The translations under genes and the position numbers were made by a program. Shown piece after piece: positions 8,097 to 18,109 of a stretch of DNA of 40,988 bases (its first letter is position 1; each line of letters begins with the position of its first letter). This stretch comes from Corynebacterium sp. ACRPS (GTDB taxonomy: Bacteria; Actinomycetota; Actinomycetes; Mycobacteriales; Mycobacteriaceae): assembly GCF_022346005.1 (NCBI RefSeq), contig NZ_JAKRMY010000019.1, forward strand, positions 1-40,988. The letters are read 5' to 3'. The notes below the pieces were generated by a model that was not told where the DNA came from, ran no database searches, and saw only the letters and a list, made by a program, of their open reading frames with translations.

Positions 8097-9119
8097 ATGG
8101 AACACATTCGGGCATATATTGCGGCTTTAAACTCGGCGATGGATATCCTCGCCGAGGCCGCCGATATGCCCGCCTCCGAGCTGACGGCCGCCGGCATGCC
8201 GGATGCCGCCGCCGCGTCGATAGCCCACCTTTCCCAGATCTATTTCGGGCCGACCAGCTTTACGCGCCGCCAGCGCCGAGCGGTCGAGGGGGCGCGCCGC
8301 AATGGGCATTCGCTGCCGACGTTGGAGGTCATCGAAAAATACGCCCGTCGCGCGCCCACCCAAGCCCGGGCCTGGGCCCTGCGCGCGGAGCTTGCCCAGG
8401 TATCGGCCGATACTCAGGCGATGGACAAGCTCGCCCGCAAGAAGGTGCGCGCGCTGCGCCCGCCGCGCGAACCCAAACCAGGCGTTAGGCTGCGCCGCCG
8501 CGCCGCCGGCAAACCATGGACGCTGACGATTACGGGCAGTTCCAACCTCGTCGCGGAGCTGCATAACCAAGCAGGCACGCTTGCCGATGTCGCCGCCCTC
8601 TTCCACTCCGGCGCCTCCACCTCCACCGTGCGCACCAACGTGGTAATCCCGCTGGATAAGCTGAGCGCCGTTGTGCAGGGCGATAAAGACGTGACGGTCA
8701 CCATGACCAACGGCGCGCAGATAAGCGGCGCCGAGCTGGCCCAGCGCGCGATGGCGGAGGAAGGCTTTATCACCCTAATCCACCCCGTGGAGGGGCCGGT
8801 GAACCTGTACCGCATGCGGCGCGGGGCAACGTGGAAGCAATTTATGATGGCTGCCGCTGAAAACCCCGTCTGCCCGGTGCGCGGGTGCCACCGCCCAGCC
8901 GATGAATGCCAGGTTCACCACATCTATAGCTGGGCCGGCGGCGGCTGGACCAATGCCAAGAACCTCACCGTAGCGTGCCCGCACCACAACGGCCGCAATG
9001 ACGACGACCGCGCGGCCCGCCCCCGCAATGGCCGGTTCGAGCGCGTGCACGGCGGCGTGCGGTGGATTAAACCCTGGCAGCCGCCACCGCCGGACCTTGT
9101 TGATACTGGCCCCAGTTAA
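8097..9119 (+). CDS. HNH endonuclease-domain protein, 13E12/DUF222-like
   Basis: A 340-residue protein. Residues 1-240 are mostly helical and resemble the DUF222-like front part of the actinobacterial 13E12 repeat proteins. Residues about 259-300 form an HNH nuclease module: C259 and C264, the HH pair at 274-275, Asn289 and the CPHHN stretch at 294-298, a zinc-supported beta-beta-alpha fold. Corynebacteria carry many copies of this family; target and role are unknown. I start at the ATG at 8097, where homology begins, behind a -10 box seven bases away; the longer frame upstream lies in the previous gene. It converges on the broken rarD. Confidence 0.85.
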   Translation: MEHIRAYIAALNSAMDILAEAADMPASELTAAGMPDAAAASIAHLSQIYFGPTSFTRRQRRAVEGARRNGHSLPTLEVIEKYARRAPTQARAWALRAELAQVSADTQAMDKLARKKVRALRPPREPKPGVRLRRRAAGKPWTLTITGSSNLVAELHNQAGTLADVAALFHSGASTSTVRTNVVIPLDKLSAVVQGDKDVTVTMTNGAQISGAELAQRAMAEEGFITLIHPVEGPVNLYRMRRGATWKQFMMAAAENPVCPVRGCHRPADECQVHHIYSWAGGGWTNAKNLTVACPHHNGRNDDDRAARPRNGRFERVHGGVRWIKPWQPPPPDLVDTGPS

Positions 9120-9161
9120 CCCACGGCTTTGGGCCCAAGGCCCGCCCCTCGGCGGCGACCA

Positions 9162-10074
9162 TTACGCGCCGTTTTCCTGCGCGCGCAACCATTTCGCATT
9201 CTCCCGCGCCGCGCACTCTTGCGCGGCGCGCTTTGGCGAACGCGAATGAGATCCGCAATGTAGATGCTGACCGCTACGCCGATGATGCCGAAACCAATCC
9301 ACCGGTGCGTGGAGAAGTGCTCTTGGGTGACAAAGAGCGCCCACAGCATCTGCATGATGGGGGTGAGGTATTGGAGCATGCCGATCGTCGACAAGCGCAG
9401 CGTCCGCGCGCCTTGGGCAAAGCACAATAGTGGCAGCGCGGTGATCAGGCCGGCGCTGATTAAGAGCAGCATGTGTGGCGTGCCTTCCGAAGTGAACGTG
9501 CCGTGGCCCGCCTGCTCGATCCACACGATATAGGCGATGGCAACGGGGAGACCACCAAAGCCTCCGCCGCGACCGAGACCGCTGCCGATACCCGCACCTG
9601 CTTCTTGATAAGCCCGTAGATGCCAAACGATGCCGCCAACAGCAGCGAGATATACGGCGCCTGGCCGGTAAAGAAGGTCAGATACAGCACCGGGATTGCC
9701 GCCACGGCGACGGTGGTCGCCTGCCATGGGCGCAGCTGCTCCTTTAAGAAGATCATGCCGAGCGCCACCGATACCAGGGGATTGATGAAATAGCCTAAAG
9801 CGGCATCGGCCACGTGATCGGTATTAATCGCCAGCACATAGGTGCCCCAGTTGACCGTGATAAATACGCCCCCGGCGGCAAGCCAGCCCCACGTGCGCTT
9901 GTCCATGCGGACCAATTCGCGCCAGCCACCGCTGAATACTAAAAATGCCGTGACGATAACCGCGGTCCACAACACGCGGTGGGCGAGGATTTTTAGCGGC
10001 GTGGCCGGCAGCAGGAGCGGGAAGAACGCGGGGAAGAACCCCCACATGATGTATGCGGCAAGCGTGTAGATCAT
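9162..10074 (-). pseudogene. rarD: RarD-type EamA transporter, frameshifted twice
   Basis: The sequence encodes a ten-helix RarD family permease in pieces. From the ATG at 10074 one frame runs cleanly to AAEALVV near 9555, with typical LAYxxWG, ILAHRxLW and NWGTYVLAI motifs. Homology then continues in another frame from LPVAIAYIVW to IADLIRVRQ, including LPLLCFAQGARTL and IGMLQYLTP. One missing base in the run near 9544-9551 would restore the frame. The tail after RVRQ turns Arg-rich, whereas a third frame gives AAQECAARENAKWL and stops at 9162; this suggests a second missing base in the A-run near 9235. With both repaired the protein would be 304 residues, normal for RarD. It may be a true pseudogene or a sequencing error. 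Confidence 0.75.
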
Positions 10075-10080
10075 CACCGC

Positions 10081-10086
10081 ATAATA
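10081..10086 (-). promoter_or_regulatory. -10 box of rarD
   Basis: TATTAT on the minus strand lies six bases before the ATG at 10074. It supports that start over the GTG at 10077. The promoter is intact although the gene is broken. Confidence 0.45.
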
Positions 10087-10107
10087 TCGTCATCTTGACC
10101 GCCCCGC

Positions 10108-10113
10108 TAAGAT
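10108..10113 (+). promoter_or_regulatory. -10 box of dnaE1
   Basis: TAAGAT lies six bases before the dnaE1 ATG. There is no ribosome binding site between them, so the message is probably leaderless. Confidence 0.45.
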
Positions 10114-10119
10114 GACCGC

Positions 10120-13100
10120 ATGGCCAAAAACTCCTCCTTCGTCCACCTGCATAACCATACCGAGTTCTCCATGCTGGACGGCATGGCCAAGGTCGATATG
10201 TTGGCTGATGAGGTGGTCAAGCAAAACATGCCCGCCGTGGGCATGACAGACCACGGCAATATGTATGGATCCGATGCCTTTTATAAGCGCATGACCAGCG
10301 CCGGGGTTAAACCCATCATCGGCATCGAGGCCTACATGGCCCCGGAATCGCGCTTTAATAAAAAGCGCGTGCTGTGGGGCACCCCCGACCAAAAGCGCGA
10401 CGATGTCTCCGCCTCGGGCGCGTACTTGCACCAGACGATGATCGCGGAAAACGCCACCGGGCTGCGCAACCTGTTCACCTTGTCCTCGCTCGCCTCCTAC
10501 GAAGGCCAGCTGGGAAAGTGGCCGCGCATGGATGCAGAGCTCATCGCCGAGCATGCCGATGGCATCATCGCCACCACCGGCTGCCCATCCGGCGATGTGC
10601 AGACCCGCCTGCGCCTCGGTCAATTCAACGAGGCCCTCGAGGCCGCGGCGATGTGGCAAGACATCTATGGCAAGGACAACTTCTTCTTGGAGTTGATGGA
10701 CCATGGGCTGGACATCGAAAAACGCACGCGCGATGGGCTGCTCGAAATCGGCCGCAAGCTGGACCTGCCGCCGCTGGTGACCAATGACTGCCACTACGTG
10801 TTGGAGTCCCAGGCGCCGGCGCACGAGGCCATGCTGTGCGTGCAGACCGGTAAGACGTTCATGGACCCGGACCGCTTCAAGTTCGGCGGTACCGGCTACT
10901 ACATCAAGTCCGCCGCGCAGATGCGCGATACCTGGGATGACCTGATTCCCGATGGCTGCGATAACACCCTGTGGATTGCCGAGCGCGTGCAAGACTACAG
11001 CGAGGTGTGGGAGGAACACACCCACGACCGCATGCCCATTGCCGATGTCCCCGAGGGCCACACCCCCACCTCCTGGCTGACCCACGAGGTGATGGAGGGG
11101 CTGCAGCGGCGGTTCCCCGGGCGCGATGTGCCGGAGGAGTATATCGAGCGCGCCAAGTACGAGATTTCCGTGATTGAGATGAAGGGCTACCCGTCCTACT
11201 TCCTCATCGTGGCGGAGCTTATTAAGTATGCGCGTTCGGTGGGCATTCGTGTTGGGCCCGGCCGTGGTTCTGCGGCGGGTGCGCTCGTGGCTTATGCACT
11301 GACCATTACCAATATCGATCCGCTGGAACATGACCTGCTCTTCGAGCGCTTTTTGAACCCCGAGCGCCCGTCCGCGCCCGATATCGATATCGACTTCGAC
11401 GATCGCCGCCGCGGCGAGATGATTACCTATGCCGCCGAGCGCTGGGGCGAGGACAAGGTTGCCCAGGTCATTACCTTCGGCACGGTGAAAACCAAGCAGG
11501 CCATCAAGGACTCCGCCAAGGTGCACTTTGGCCAGCCCGGCTTCCAGATGGCTGACCGCATCAACGGCGCACTGCCGCCGGCGATTATGGCGAAGGATAT
11601 TCCGTTGCGGGGCATTACTGACCCCGACCACGAGCGCTATTCCGAGGCCGCCGAGGTCCGCCAGATGGTGGAATCCGACCCGGATGTGAAAAAGATTTAT
11701 GACACCGCGCGCGGCTTGGAGGGCGTTGTTCGCCAGGCTGGTGTGCACGCCTGTGCTGTGATTATGGCCTCGGTGCGGTTGATGGACCACATCCCGATGT
11801 GGAAGCGGCCTGCCGATGGCGCCTATATCACCGGCTGGGATTACCCCGCCTGCGAGGCCATTGGCCTGCTGAAGATGGACTTTCTGGGCCTGCGCAACCT
11901 CACCGTTATCGGCGATGCCATCGAAAACATCAAGCGCAACCGTGGCGAAGAAGTGCAGCTCGAGCAGCTGCATGCCGATGACCCCAAGGTCTCCAAGGTC
12001 TATGACCTGCTCTCGCGCGGGGATACCTTGGGCGTGTTCCAGCTGGACTCCGGCGGTATGCAGGAGTTGCTCAAGCGCATGAAGCCTACCGGCTTCAAAG
12101 ACATCGTGGCCTCCTTGGCCCTGTACCGTCCTGGCCCGATGGGCGTCAACGCCCACTGGGATTATGCCGACCGCAAGAACGGGCGTAAGGAAATCACCCC
12201 GATCCACCCTGAACTCGAGGAACCGCTGAAGGAAATCCTGGATGAGACGTATGGTCTCATCGTCTACCAGGAGCAGATCATGCGTATCTCGCAGAAGGTG
12301 GCGAACTACACCGCCGGCGAGGCAGATGGCTTCCGTAAGGCGATGGGTAAGAAAAAGCCCGAGGTCCTGGCCCAGCAATACGATAAATTCTGGGGCGGCA
12401 TGCAAGAAAATGGCTACTCTAAATCCGCCATGGATGCGCTGTGGGGGACCATCGAGCCCTTCGCGTCGTACGCGTTTAACAAGTCCCACGCCGCAGGCTA
12501 CGGGTTGGTCTCGTTCTGGACGGCCTACCTCAAGGCCTACTACGCGCCGGAATATATGGCTGCGCTGTTGACCTCTGTGGGCGATAAGAAGGATAAGTCC
12601 GCCATCTACTTGTCGGACTGCCGCCACTTGGGCATTAACGTTTTGCCGCCCTCGGTCAATGAGTCCGAGGAGGACTTCCAAGCTGTGGGCGAGGATATTC
12701 GCTTCGGCATGGGCGCTATCCGCAACGTGGGCTCTGAAGTGGTCGAATCCATCATTGCCTCGCGCAAGGCAAAGGGGGCGTTTACGTCCTTTAGCGATTA
12801 CCTCGACAAGATCGATTTGGCAGCGTGTTCCAAGCGCGTGACCGAGGCGCTGATCAAGGCCGGTGCCTTTGATGATTTCCAGCAGCCGCGCAAGGGGCTG
12901 ATGCTTATTCACGAGGACGCCGTTGATGCCGTGCAGACCACCAAGAAGGCGGCGGATAAGGGGCAATTCGACCTCTTTGCCGGATTCGGCGGTGGCGACG
13001 ATGCCTCCTCTGAAGGCGCCTTTGCCATTGATGTTCCGGACGACTCGTGGGATCGCAAGCACGAGTTGGCACTCGAGCGAGAGATGCTGGGTCTCTACGT

Positions 13101-13692
13101 TTCTGGCCACCCACTTGATGGTTTCGAAGAGGCCCTAGCTGCGCAGACCAATACTCCGCTGACCAAGATCCTCAACGACGAGGTACACAATGGCCAAGAA
13201 CTCATCATCGGCGGCATCATCTCCGGTGTGGACCGCCGCTTTTCTAAGCGCGATGGTTCCCCGTGGGCGATTGTCACGGTAGAAGACCACAACGGCGCGC
13301 AGGTAGAGATCTTGGTGTTCAATAAGGTCTATTCGCTGGCGGCGCCGCATATTGTGGAAGACAACATTATCTTGGCGCGCGTCAACGTGAAGGTGCGCGA
13401 TGAGCGCCGGTCGCTGTTTTGTTCCGATATTCGCGTTCCCGAGCTGGGTCCAGGCGGTGGCGCGAGCCTGCCGCTGCGCCTGACCATGCGCACGGACCAG
13501 TGCACGATGGAAAATATCGCCCGACTCAAGCAGGTCTTGGTTAAAAACCACGGTGAGTCCGATGTCTATCTTGAGCTTGTCGAGGGCGACCAATCCACCA
13601 CCATGGTCCTCGGTGAGCACCTCCGCGTGGAACGATCGGGCAACCTCATGGGAGACCTGAAGGCCACGATGGGTGCAGGTATTTTGGGATAG
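10120..13692 (+). CDS. dnaE1: DNA polymerase III alpha subunit, replicative
   Basis: Main replicative polymerase. The 1190-residue protein has the full DnaE1 layout. The PHP domain comes first ([15 protein letters not shown] at about 7-21, [10 protein letters not shown] at about 40-49). The palm carries the catalytic triad in [12 protein letters not shown], with GPGRGSAAG before it. Then follow the fingers ([18 protein letters not shown]), the tandem HhH region, an OB-fold near residues 1020-1100 and a C-terminal clamp/tau-contacting part. Length fits actinobacterial DnaE1, and the PHP metal ligands look intact, so it probably provides its own proofreading as in mycobacteria. It is divergent from rarD, with 45 bases between the starts. 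Confidence 0.97.
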   Translation: MAKNSSFVHLHNHTEFSMLDGMAKVDMLADEVVKQNMPAVGMTDHGNMYGSDAFYKRMTSAGVKPIIGIEAYMAPESRFNKKRVLWGTPDQKRDDVSASGAYLHQTMIAENATGLRNLFTLSSLASYEGQLGKWPRMDAELIAEHADGIIATTGCPSGDVQTRLRLGQFNEALEAAAMWQDIYGKDNFFLELMDHGLDIEKRTRDGLLEIGRKLDLPPLVTNDCHYVLESQAPAHEAMLCVQTGKTFMDPDRFKFGGTGYYIKSAAQMRDTWDDLIPDGCDNTLWIAERVQDYSEVWEEHTHDRMPIADVPEGHTPTSWLTHEVMEGLQRRFPGRDVPEEYIERAKYEISVIEMKGYPSYFLIVAELIKYARSVGIRVGPGRGSAAGALVAYALTITNIDPLEHDLLFERFLNPERPSAPDIDIDFDDRRRGEMITYAAERWGEDKVAQVITFGTVKTKQAIKDSAKVHFGQPGFQMADRINGALPPAIMAKDIPLRGITDPDHERYSEAAEVRQMVESDPDVKKIYDTARGLEGVVRQAGVHACAVIMASVRLMDHIPMWKRPADGAYITGWDYPACEAIGLLKMDFLGLRNLTVIGDAIENIKRNRGEEVQLEQLHADDPKVSKVYDLLSRGDTLGVFQLDSGGMQELLKRMKPTGFKDIVASLALYRPGPMGVNAHWDYADRKNGRKEITPIHPELEEPLKEILDETYGLIVYQEQIMRISQKVANYTAGEADGFRKAMGKKKPEVLAQQYDKFWGGMQENGYSKSAMDALWGTIEPFASYAFNKSHAAGYGLVSFWTAYLKAYYAPEYMAALLTSVGDKKDKSAIYLSDCRHLGINVLPPSVNESEEDFQAVGEDIRFGMGAIRNVGSEVVESIIASRKAKGAFTSFSDYLDKIDLAACSKRVTEALIKAGAFDDFQQPRKGLMLIHEDAVDAVQTTKKAADKGQFDLFAGFGGGDDASSEGAFAIDVPDDSWDRKHELALEREMLGLYVSGHPLDGFEEALAAQTNTPLTKILNDEVHNGQELIIGGIISGVDRRFSKRDGSPWAIVTVEDHNGAQVEILVFNKVYSLAAPHIVEDNIILARVNVKVRDERRSLFCSDIRVPELGPGGGASLPLRLTMRTDQCTMENIARLKQVLVKNHGESDVYLELVEGDQSTTMVLGEHLRVERSGNLMGDLKATMGAGILG

Positions 13693-13775
13693 AAACTCTC
13701 CTGCACCTTCTATGGACACTGTTACCGCCGCTCAGAGAAAGCAATTTCGCTGCACCTGCGGTAACGGTGGGCCAA
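13672..13775. other. two consecutive hairpins after dnaE1
   Basis: The first pairs GGTGCAGG (13672-13679) with CCTGCACC (13700-13707) and straddles the dnaE1 stop. The second is longer. CACTGTTACCGC (13717-13728) pairs with GCGGTAACGGTG (13758-13769) with one G-U pair. Inside, CAGAGAAA (13733-13740) pairs with TTTCGCTG (13745-13752) with one mismatch, closing on a GCAA (GNRA) tetraloop. TGG/CCA extends the base. No T-run follows. It may be an mRNA-end structure, a small RNA or a palindromic repeat. Confidence 0.5.
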
Positions 13776-13969
13776 TTGTGAAGACCGCTCGCGTGCAGAG
13801 GAATAATTGCGTTTGTCTCAGAAGTTGGCGTGCCGTCCACGACTCGGATTTGTGAAATCGCACAAGCTCCCGCGCGATTACCGCTGGCAATGCAGTACAA
13901 GCGGAGCAAGTAGGCGGTGGCTGAAGAGCTGATCGCGCGCCCCAACCGCCACCGCTTTAATACCGAAAT
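13776..13969. other. rest of the dnaE1 downstream gap
   Basis: I see no convincing gene here. Short open frames on both strands have no recognisable product. An eight-base inverted repeat, GCGGTGGC (13914-13921) and GCCACCGC (13948-13955), followed by TTTAAT, may help end transcription from dnaE1. Confidence 0.35.
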
Positions 13970-15838
13970 CTACGGAAGTAGCTGGCGGACCGGTTCTGGA
14001 AGCATCTTATAGAACTGATCGGCTACCTGCGGCATGAAGTGTAGAACACCACTCAACATGGCGCCGAGGGCAATGACGCCAGCGATGATTCCAACGCCCT
14101 TCGCGATGCTGCTGGAGCCGTCACCAGGCAGCCATGCCCCGGGGGCATCGTCAGGAGCGTCGCCGTCTTCATCTTGGGAGCCACCGACGAGATCGGCGAC
14201 AGAAAAGATAGTAGTGGTCCCGGACACCTCGTTGCCGGCGATAAGGAGGGCATCGTCAGTAGGCGAGTCTTCCTTGCTAACGAACGCCAACCCCTCTGGG
14301 CCCAAGTCGCCGGCCAAGCTGGTGACGGCAACATTGTCCTCGTCATAGTCCACGGCGAAATCGCGATTGTTGGTATAGGTGACGAACTCGGCATGAGCGG
14401 GGTCGGTGACGTCGTAGACGAAAATGCCGCCCACGCGCTCCATGCCGATGAAGGCATAGGTGCGATCGCCAACTGTTCCAATCGTCAGGGCTTCCGGTTC
14501 GGGGCCTTTATTATTGGAGCGATCGTCAAAGTCGGGGTCTTCGTTATCGGCATTGAAGTTAAGTCCCTCGATGTCCTTGGTGATTTCCTCGAAGTCGGAA
14601 CCGGAATCGAAGACGACGTTGCCCTCGGCATCGTAAATGCTAAAGGAGCGGGACCCGAAGGAATACAGGCCATCGAAGCAGCCCTGTTCCTCATTCCACC
14701 CAGAGGCATTGCTCAACTTGAGGTTGCCGGCGTATTTCTTGTCCTCGATGCCTTCTGGCAGGTCGACGGAATCACAGACCTGGCCCTCTTCAACAAGATC
14801 TTTTAGCTTGACCTCATCGGTGTAGCCGCCCCAATCGCGGGCATCGCCCTCATTGGCGGTGGCGAAGTAGGTCTGGCCGTTGGTTTGAAAGGCACCAATC
14901 GAATCCGGCATGGATAGCCCTTGCACAGGGATCGTGCGCAGCTTTGCCGCGCCGTCCTTATTGGAGGGATCGATGGGGACAACGGAGTGGTCCGCGATGT
15001 GGGCGGGCAGCACCTTTTCTACGGTGGCGGAGGCGATATCGACCACGCCGATGGCGTTGTTTTCTTGCAAGGTGACATAGGCCTTGCCATCGGCGGAGGA
15101 AATATACTCCGGCTCGAAGTCGAGCGAAGGCTTATTGTGGTGGTTTTCTGGGCCGAAGACGCGAATGGACGGGTCGAGTTCTGCATCTGAGCCGTCGAAG
15201 GCGCGGAAATCAGCGGTGCGGACATCCGCAGCGGAGGGGGCCTGGACGCCGTCTGGCAGGGAGATGACCGATACAGTACCTTCTGGATCTTTTGCGTATT
15301 CGGTGCCGTCGGCGGTGAGCTCATCGGAGGGCTCGCCCTCATTCGCGGTCAAGGCATAGGCGCCGTCATTAGTGATGTGCACGTTATCCGGCAGCGCGCC
15401 GAGCGGCACGCGACCGAGCTCGTCGCCGGAGGCGGCATCGAAAATCAGGGCCTCGCCGTTTTCGGTTTTGTCTCCCTGCTGCACGGCGGCGATGGCGAGG
15501 CCATCGGGGCGCACGGCCACGGAGTTGATTTCCTTATCGCCGCCGGCGGAAACCTCGGCCGCCTTGGTGGGGTTGGCGGGATCGGAAGCATCCAGGATAT
15601 CCACCTTGCCCGATTGCGCGTTCACCGTGAGAATGCGCTGGGAGGCGGCGTGGTAGGCCACGATTTCCGCTGCTGATTTGCCCATGACCCCGGCTTCATA
15701 CGAGCCGATGGGGCTTAGTTTTACCGCAGCATCGTCGGCGGAGCGTTCTAAAACATTATCGACGATATGCGCGTTGGCGGCCGGGGCGCAGCTGAGCGCA
15801 AGGCAGGCAGCCACGCCGATAGAGGTGCGCTTAAACAT
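13970..15838 (-). CDS. secreted choice-of-anchor-I protein with C-terminal membrane anchor
   Basis: A 622-residue exported protein. Residues 1-23 form a signal peptide (basic start, hydrophobic core, AANA cleavage region). The mature part is a beta-propeller-like repeat of the choice-of-anchor-I family, with motifs such as LDASDPANPTKAAEV, NSVAVRPDGLAIAAV, ALTANEGEPSDE, YFATANEGDARDWGGY and DLGPEGLAFVSKEDSP. It ends with an acidic linker, one hydrophobic helix (about 580-604) and a short tail, so it is tethered to the membrane. Relatives are described as phosphatase-, phytase- or surface-layer-like; no activity can be assigned here. AAAGGA lies about ten bases before the ATG. It is divergent from ilvA. 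Confidence 0.85.
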   Translation of the reverse strand: MFKRTSIGVAACLALSCAPAANAHIVDNVLERSADDAAVKLSPIGSYEAGVMGKSAAEIVAYHAASQRILTVNAQSGKVDILDASDPANPTKAAEVSAGGDKEINSVAVRPDGLAIAAVQQGDKTENGEALIFDAASGDELGRVPLGALPDNVHITNDGAYALTANEGEPSDELTADGTEYAKDPEGTVSVISLPDGVQAPSAADVRTADFRAFDGSDAELDPSIRVFGPENHHNKPSLDFEPEYISSADGKAYVTLQENNAIGVVDIASATVEKVLPAHIADHSVVPIDPSNKDGAAKLRTIPVQGLSMPDSIGAFQTNGQTYFATANEGDARDWGGYTDEVKLKDLVEEGQVCDSVDLPEGIEDKKYAGNLKLSNASGWNEEQGCFDGLYSFGSRSFSIYDAEGNVVFDSGSDFEEITKDIEGLNFNADNEDPDFDDRSNNKGPEPEALTIGTVGDRTYAFIGMERVGGIFVYDVTDPAHAEFVTYTNNRDFAVDYDEDNVAVTSLAGDLGPEGLAFVSKEDSPTDDALLIAGNEVSGTTTIFSVADLVGGSQDEDGDAPDDAPGAWLPGDGSSSIAKGVGIIAGVIALGAMLSGVLHFMPQVADQFYKMLPEPVRQLLP

Positions 15839-15946
15839 AGAGAGAGTCCTTTCGTGTGGAGCACTCCATTGTCTCCAAACCACGTAACAGTCACGCTAAA
15901 CCGGAATGAAATCTAGGTGAATCGGTCGAGCACTAGGTAGGACGAG

Positions 15947-15952
15947 TAGACT
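15947..15952 (+). promoter_or_regulatory. -10 box of ilvA
   Basis: TAGACT lies eight bases before the ilvA ATG, suggesting transcription starts at or next to it. No -35 match is clear. Confidence 0.45.
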
Positions 15953-15960
15953 CTGCAATC

Positions 15961-17229
15961 ATGACTGAATCGACCATCCACGCATCCGATATCCAGCAGG
16001 CACAGGCACGTATCAGTTCCGAAATCGCGCCGACGCCGCTGCAGTATTGCCCCCGGCTTTCTGCGGAAACGGGCTGTGAGGTCTATTTAAAGCGCGAGGA
16101 TCTCCAGGACGTGCGCTCGTATAAGATACGCGGCGCGCTCAATAGCATCTCCAGCTTGTCGCAGGAGGAGCGGGAGCGGGGCATCGTGACGGCATCGGCA
16201 GGCAACCATGCACAAGGCGTGGCCTATGCGTGCCGCACCATGGGGATTCCGGGCAAGATTTTCGTCCCGGAGCCCACGCCCATGCAAAAGCGCGACCGCA
16301 TCCACGTGCACGGCGGAGACCAAGTGGAACTCGTAGTAGTGGGTGCCAACTTTGACGAGGCCGCGGCCGCCGCGCATGCCGATGCCGCCGAGCGCCACGC
16401 CACCTTCATCGAGCCCTTCGATGCCCGCGATACGATCATCGGCCAGGGCACCGTGGCCGCGGAGGTCTTGGCGCAGCTTTCGGCCAAGGGCGCCTCGGTC
16501 GATACCATCGTCGTGCCCGTCGGCGGCGGTGGGCTGATTTCTGGCATCACCTCCTATATGGCGGATATGGCACCGCACGCGAAGGTGGTGGGTGTGGAGC
16601 CGGAAGGGGCGGCATCGCTAAGAGCAGCCTTCCGCAATGGCGGGCCGGTGGCGCTAGAGAGCGTGGATCCGTTTGTCGACGGCGCGGCGGTCAAGCGCCT
16701 GGGCTCGCTGCCGTATGAGATTTTGGAGGCCAACCAATCGCGCCTGCACTGGGACACGGTCTCTGAGGGGGCGGTGTGCACGGACCTGCTCAACCTGTAT
16801 CAAAATGAGGGTATTATCGCCGAGCCCGCCGGTGCGCTGTCCGTGGCCGGGCTGCAGCGGGTGCCGCTAGAACCGGGTTCGACGGTGGTCTGCGTGATTT
16901 CTGGGGGAAATAATGACGTGCTGCGCTACGCCGAAATCATGGAGCGCTCCCTGGTGCACCGCGGCCTGAAGCACTACTTCTTGGTCAATTTCCCGCAGGA
17001 ACCGGGCCAGCTGCGCCACTTCCTATCTGAAATCCTGGGCCCCAGCGATGACATCACTCTTTTTGAGTACCTCAAGCGCAATAACCGCGAGACCGGTGCC
17101 GCGCTGGTGGGCATACAGCTAAGCCGCGCCGAGGACCTGGCGGGGCTGAAGGAGCGGATGGCCGAGTCCAAGATCTCGGTGCAGCACCTGCAGCCGAATA
17201 CCCCCGAGTACGATTTCCTGGTGGCCTAA
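15961..17229 (+). CDS. ilvA: threonine deaminase (biosynthetic)
   Basis: Turns threonine into 2-oxobutanoate, the first committed step to isoleucine. The 422-residue protein is a fold-type II PLP enzyme: the Schiff-base lysine is Lys55 in SYKIRGA, the asparagine loop is SAGNHAQG, and the phosphate-binding glycines are GGGGLISG near 187. The C-terminal part (about 335-422) is a single ACT-like regulatory domain, as in the isoleucine-inhibited enzyme of C. glutamicum, rather than the double domain of E. coli. The stop overlaps the next start by one base (TAATG), so it heads a coupled four-gene chain. Confidence 0.95.
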   Translation: MTESTIHASDIQQAQARISSEIAPTPLQYCPRLSAETGCEVYLKREDLQDVRSYKIRGALNSISSLSQEERERGIVTASAGNHAQGVAYACRTMGIPGKIFVPEPTPMQKRDRIHVHGGDQVELVVVGANFDEAAAAAHADAAERHATFIEPFDARDTIIGQGTVAAEVLAQLSAKGASVDTIVVPVGGGGLISGITSYMADMAPHAKVVGVEPEGAASLRAAFRNGGPVALESVDPFVDGAAVKRLGSLPYEILEANQSRLHWDTVSEGAVCTDLLNLYQNEGIIAEPAGALSVAGLQRVPLEPGSTVVCVISGGNNDVLRYAEIMERSLVHRGLKHYFLVNFPQEPGQLRHFLSEILGPSDDITLFEYLKRNNRETGAALVGIQLSRAEDLAGLKERMAESKISVQHLQPNTPEYDFLVA

Positions 17230-17873
17230 TGCGCGATACGTATCGGCGCCCCACCGGCCAGGTGGAACACGAAAATGAGATCAAACGCTCGCGGTTTATT
17301 GCCCTGATCGGCCGGGTCACAAACGAGGAAGAAGCGCGGGCGTTTATCGATGCCGCCCGCCAGCGCTTTCCCGATGCCCGCCACCATTGCTCCGCCTATG
17401 TCTACCACGTCGACGACGCGAACCCAGTGGAACGTTCCTCCGATGATGGCGAGCCTTCCGGGACGGCCGGAAAACCCATGTTGGATGTGGTGAAAGGCTC
17501 TGGAATGCTTGATATTTGCGCGGTGGTCGTGCGCTACTTCGGCGGCATCAAGCTGGGCGCGGGCGGCCTCGTGCATGCCTATGGCGGGGCGGTCAGCGAG
17601 GCCATGGAGAAGGTCGAGGCGGTCACTCGGGCGCGCCGGGAGCTTTATACGGTGGAATGCCCGCACGCCACGGCCGGGCGCCTCGAAGCGGATTTGCGCG
17701 GGCGCGGCATCGATATCACCGATACCGAGTACGGTGCAGCCGTAACCTTTACCGTCGCCGTGCGCCCGGGTGGGCTCGATGCGCTCCAGGCGATGCTCGC
17801 CGCGCTTTCCCAAGGTGAAATCAGCGCGCGCGAAGCAGGTTCTGCTTGGGTTGAGGTAGGATCTGGGTCATGA
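17229..17873 (+). CDS. YigZ/IMPACT-family protein (UPF0029)
   Basis: A 214-residue cytoplasmic protein. The N-terminal UPF0029 domain is clear: EIKRSRFIA, ARHHCSAYVY, DDGEPSGTAGKPMLDVV and VVVRYFGGIKLGAGGLVHAY (about 120-139). A smaller C-terminal ferredoxin-like domain follows. Family members have been linked to translation control and to protein or nucleic-acid binding; the role in bacteria is not settled. It starts on the last base of the ilvA stop and ends in a four-base overlap with the next gene. Confidence 0.88.
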   Translation: MRDTYRRPTGQVEHENEIKRSRFIALIGRVTNEEEARAFIDAARQRFPDARHHCSAYVYHVDDANPVERSSDDGEPSGTAGKPMLDVVKGSGMLDICAVVVRYFGGIKLGAGGLVHAYGGAVSEAMEKVEAVTRARRELYTVECPHATAGRLEADLRGRGIDITDTEYGAAVTFTVAVRPGGLDALQAMLAALSQGEISAREAGSAWVEVGSGS

Positions 17874-18109
17874 CTATGCAGCAGCGACCGAATAACCCCA
17901 TTGCGCAGCGCAAGCAGCAGGTGCGCAAGCACTCCCGCAACGCCGTTATTTCCGTTGCCGGTGGCCTCGGCGCAGGAGTTGTTTTAGGTGTGCTATCTGC
18001 TAATTTGGCCGCTTGGATGGTTTTGGGCCTTATCATCGCCGTGGTGGGCGGCGGGTATAACTGGTTGAAGATCCGCAAAATCGTCAACGAGAACCACAAT
18101 AATTATTAA
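17870..18109 (+). CDS. small two-helix membrane protein
   Basis: A 79-residue protein. The basic N-terminus (about 1-24, many Arg/Lys/Gln) precedes two hydrophobic helices at about 26-45 and 47-63, then a short basic tail ending in NENHNNY. No family is recognised. It overlaps the YigZ-like gene by four bases and the S4 gene by one, so it is in the same operon. TAGGAT at 17857-17862 lies seven bases before its ATG and could be an internal promoter, but it sits in coding sequence and may be chance. Confidence 0.75.
   Translation: MTMQQRPNNPIAQRKQQVRKHSRNAVISVAGGLGAGVVLGVLSANLAAWMVLGLIIAVVGGGYNWLKIRKIVNENHNNY

Noticed and set aside
10090..13110. A 1006-residue open frame antisense to dnaE1
   Set aside because: It mirrors the conserved dnaE1 sequence. 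High GC at third positions leaves the opposite frame open; it has no recognisable domain or plausible composition.
13673..13945. Small genes in the dnaE1 downstream gap (60 codons plus strand, 99 codons minus strand)
   Set aside because: No recognisable product, no good ribosome binding site, and they run through the hairpins.
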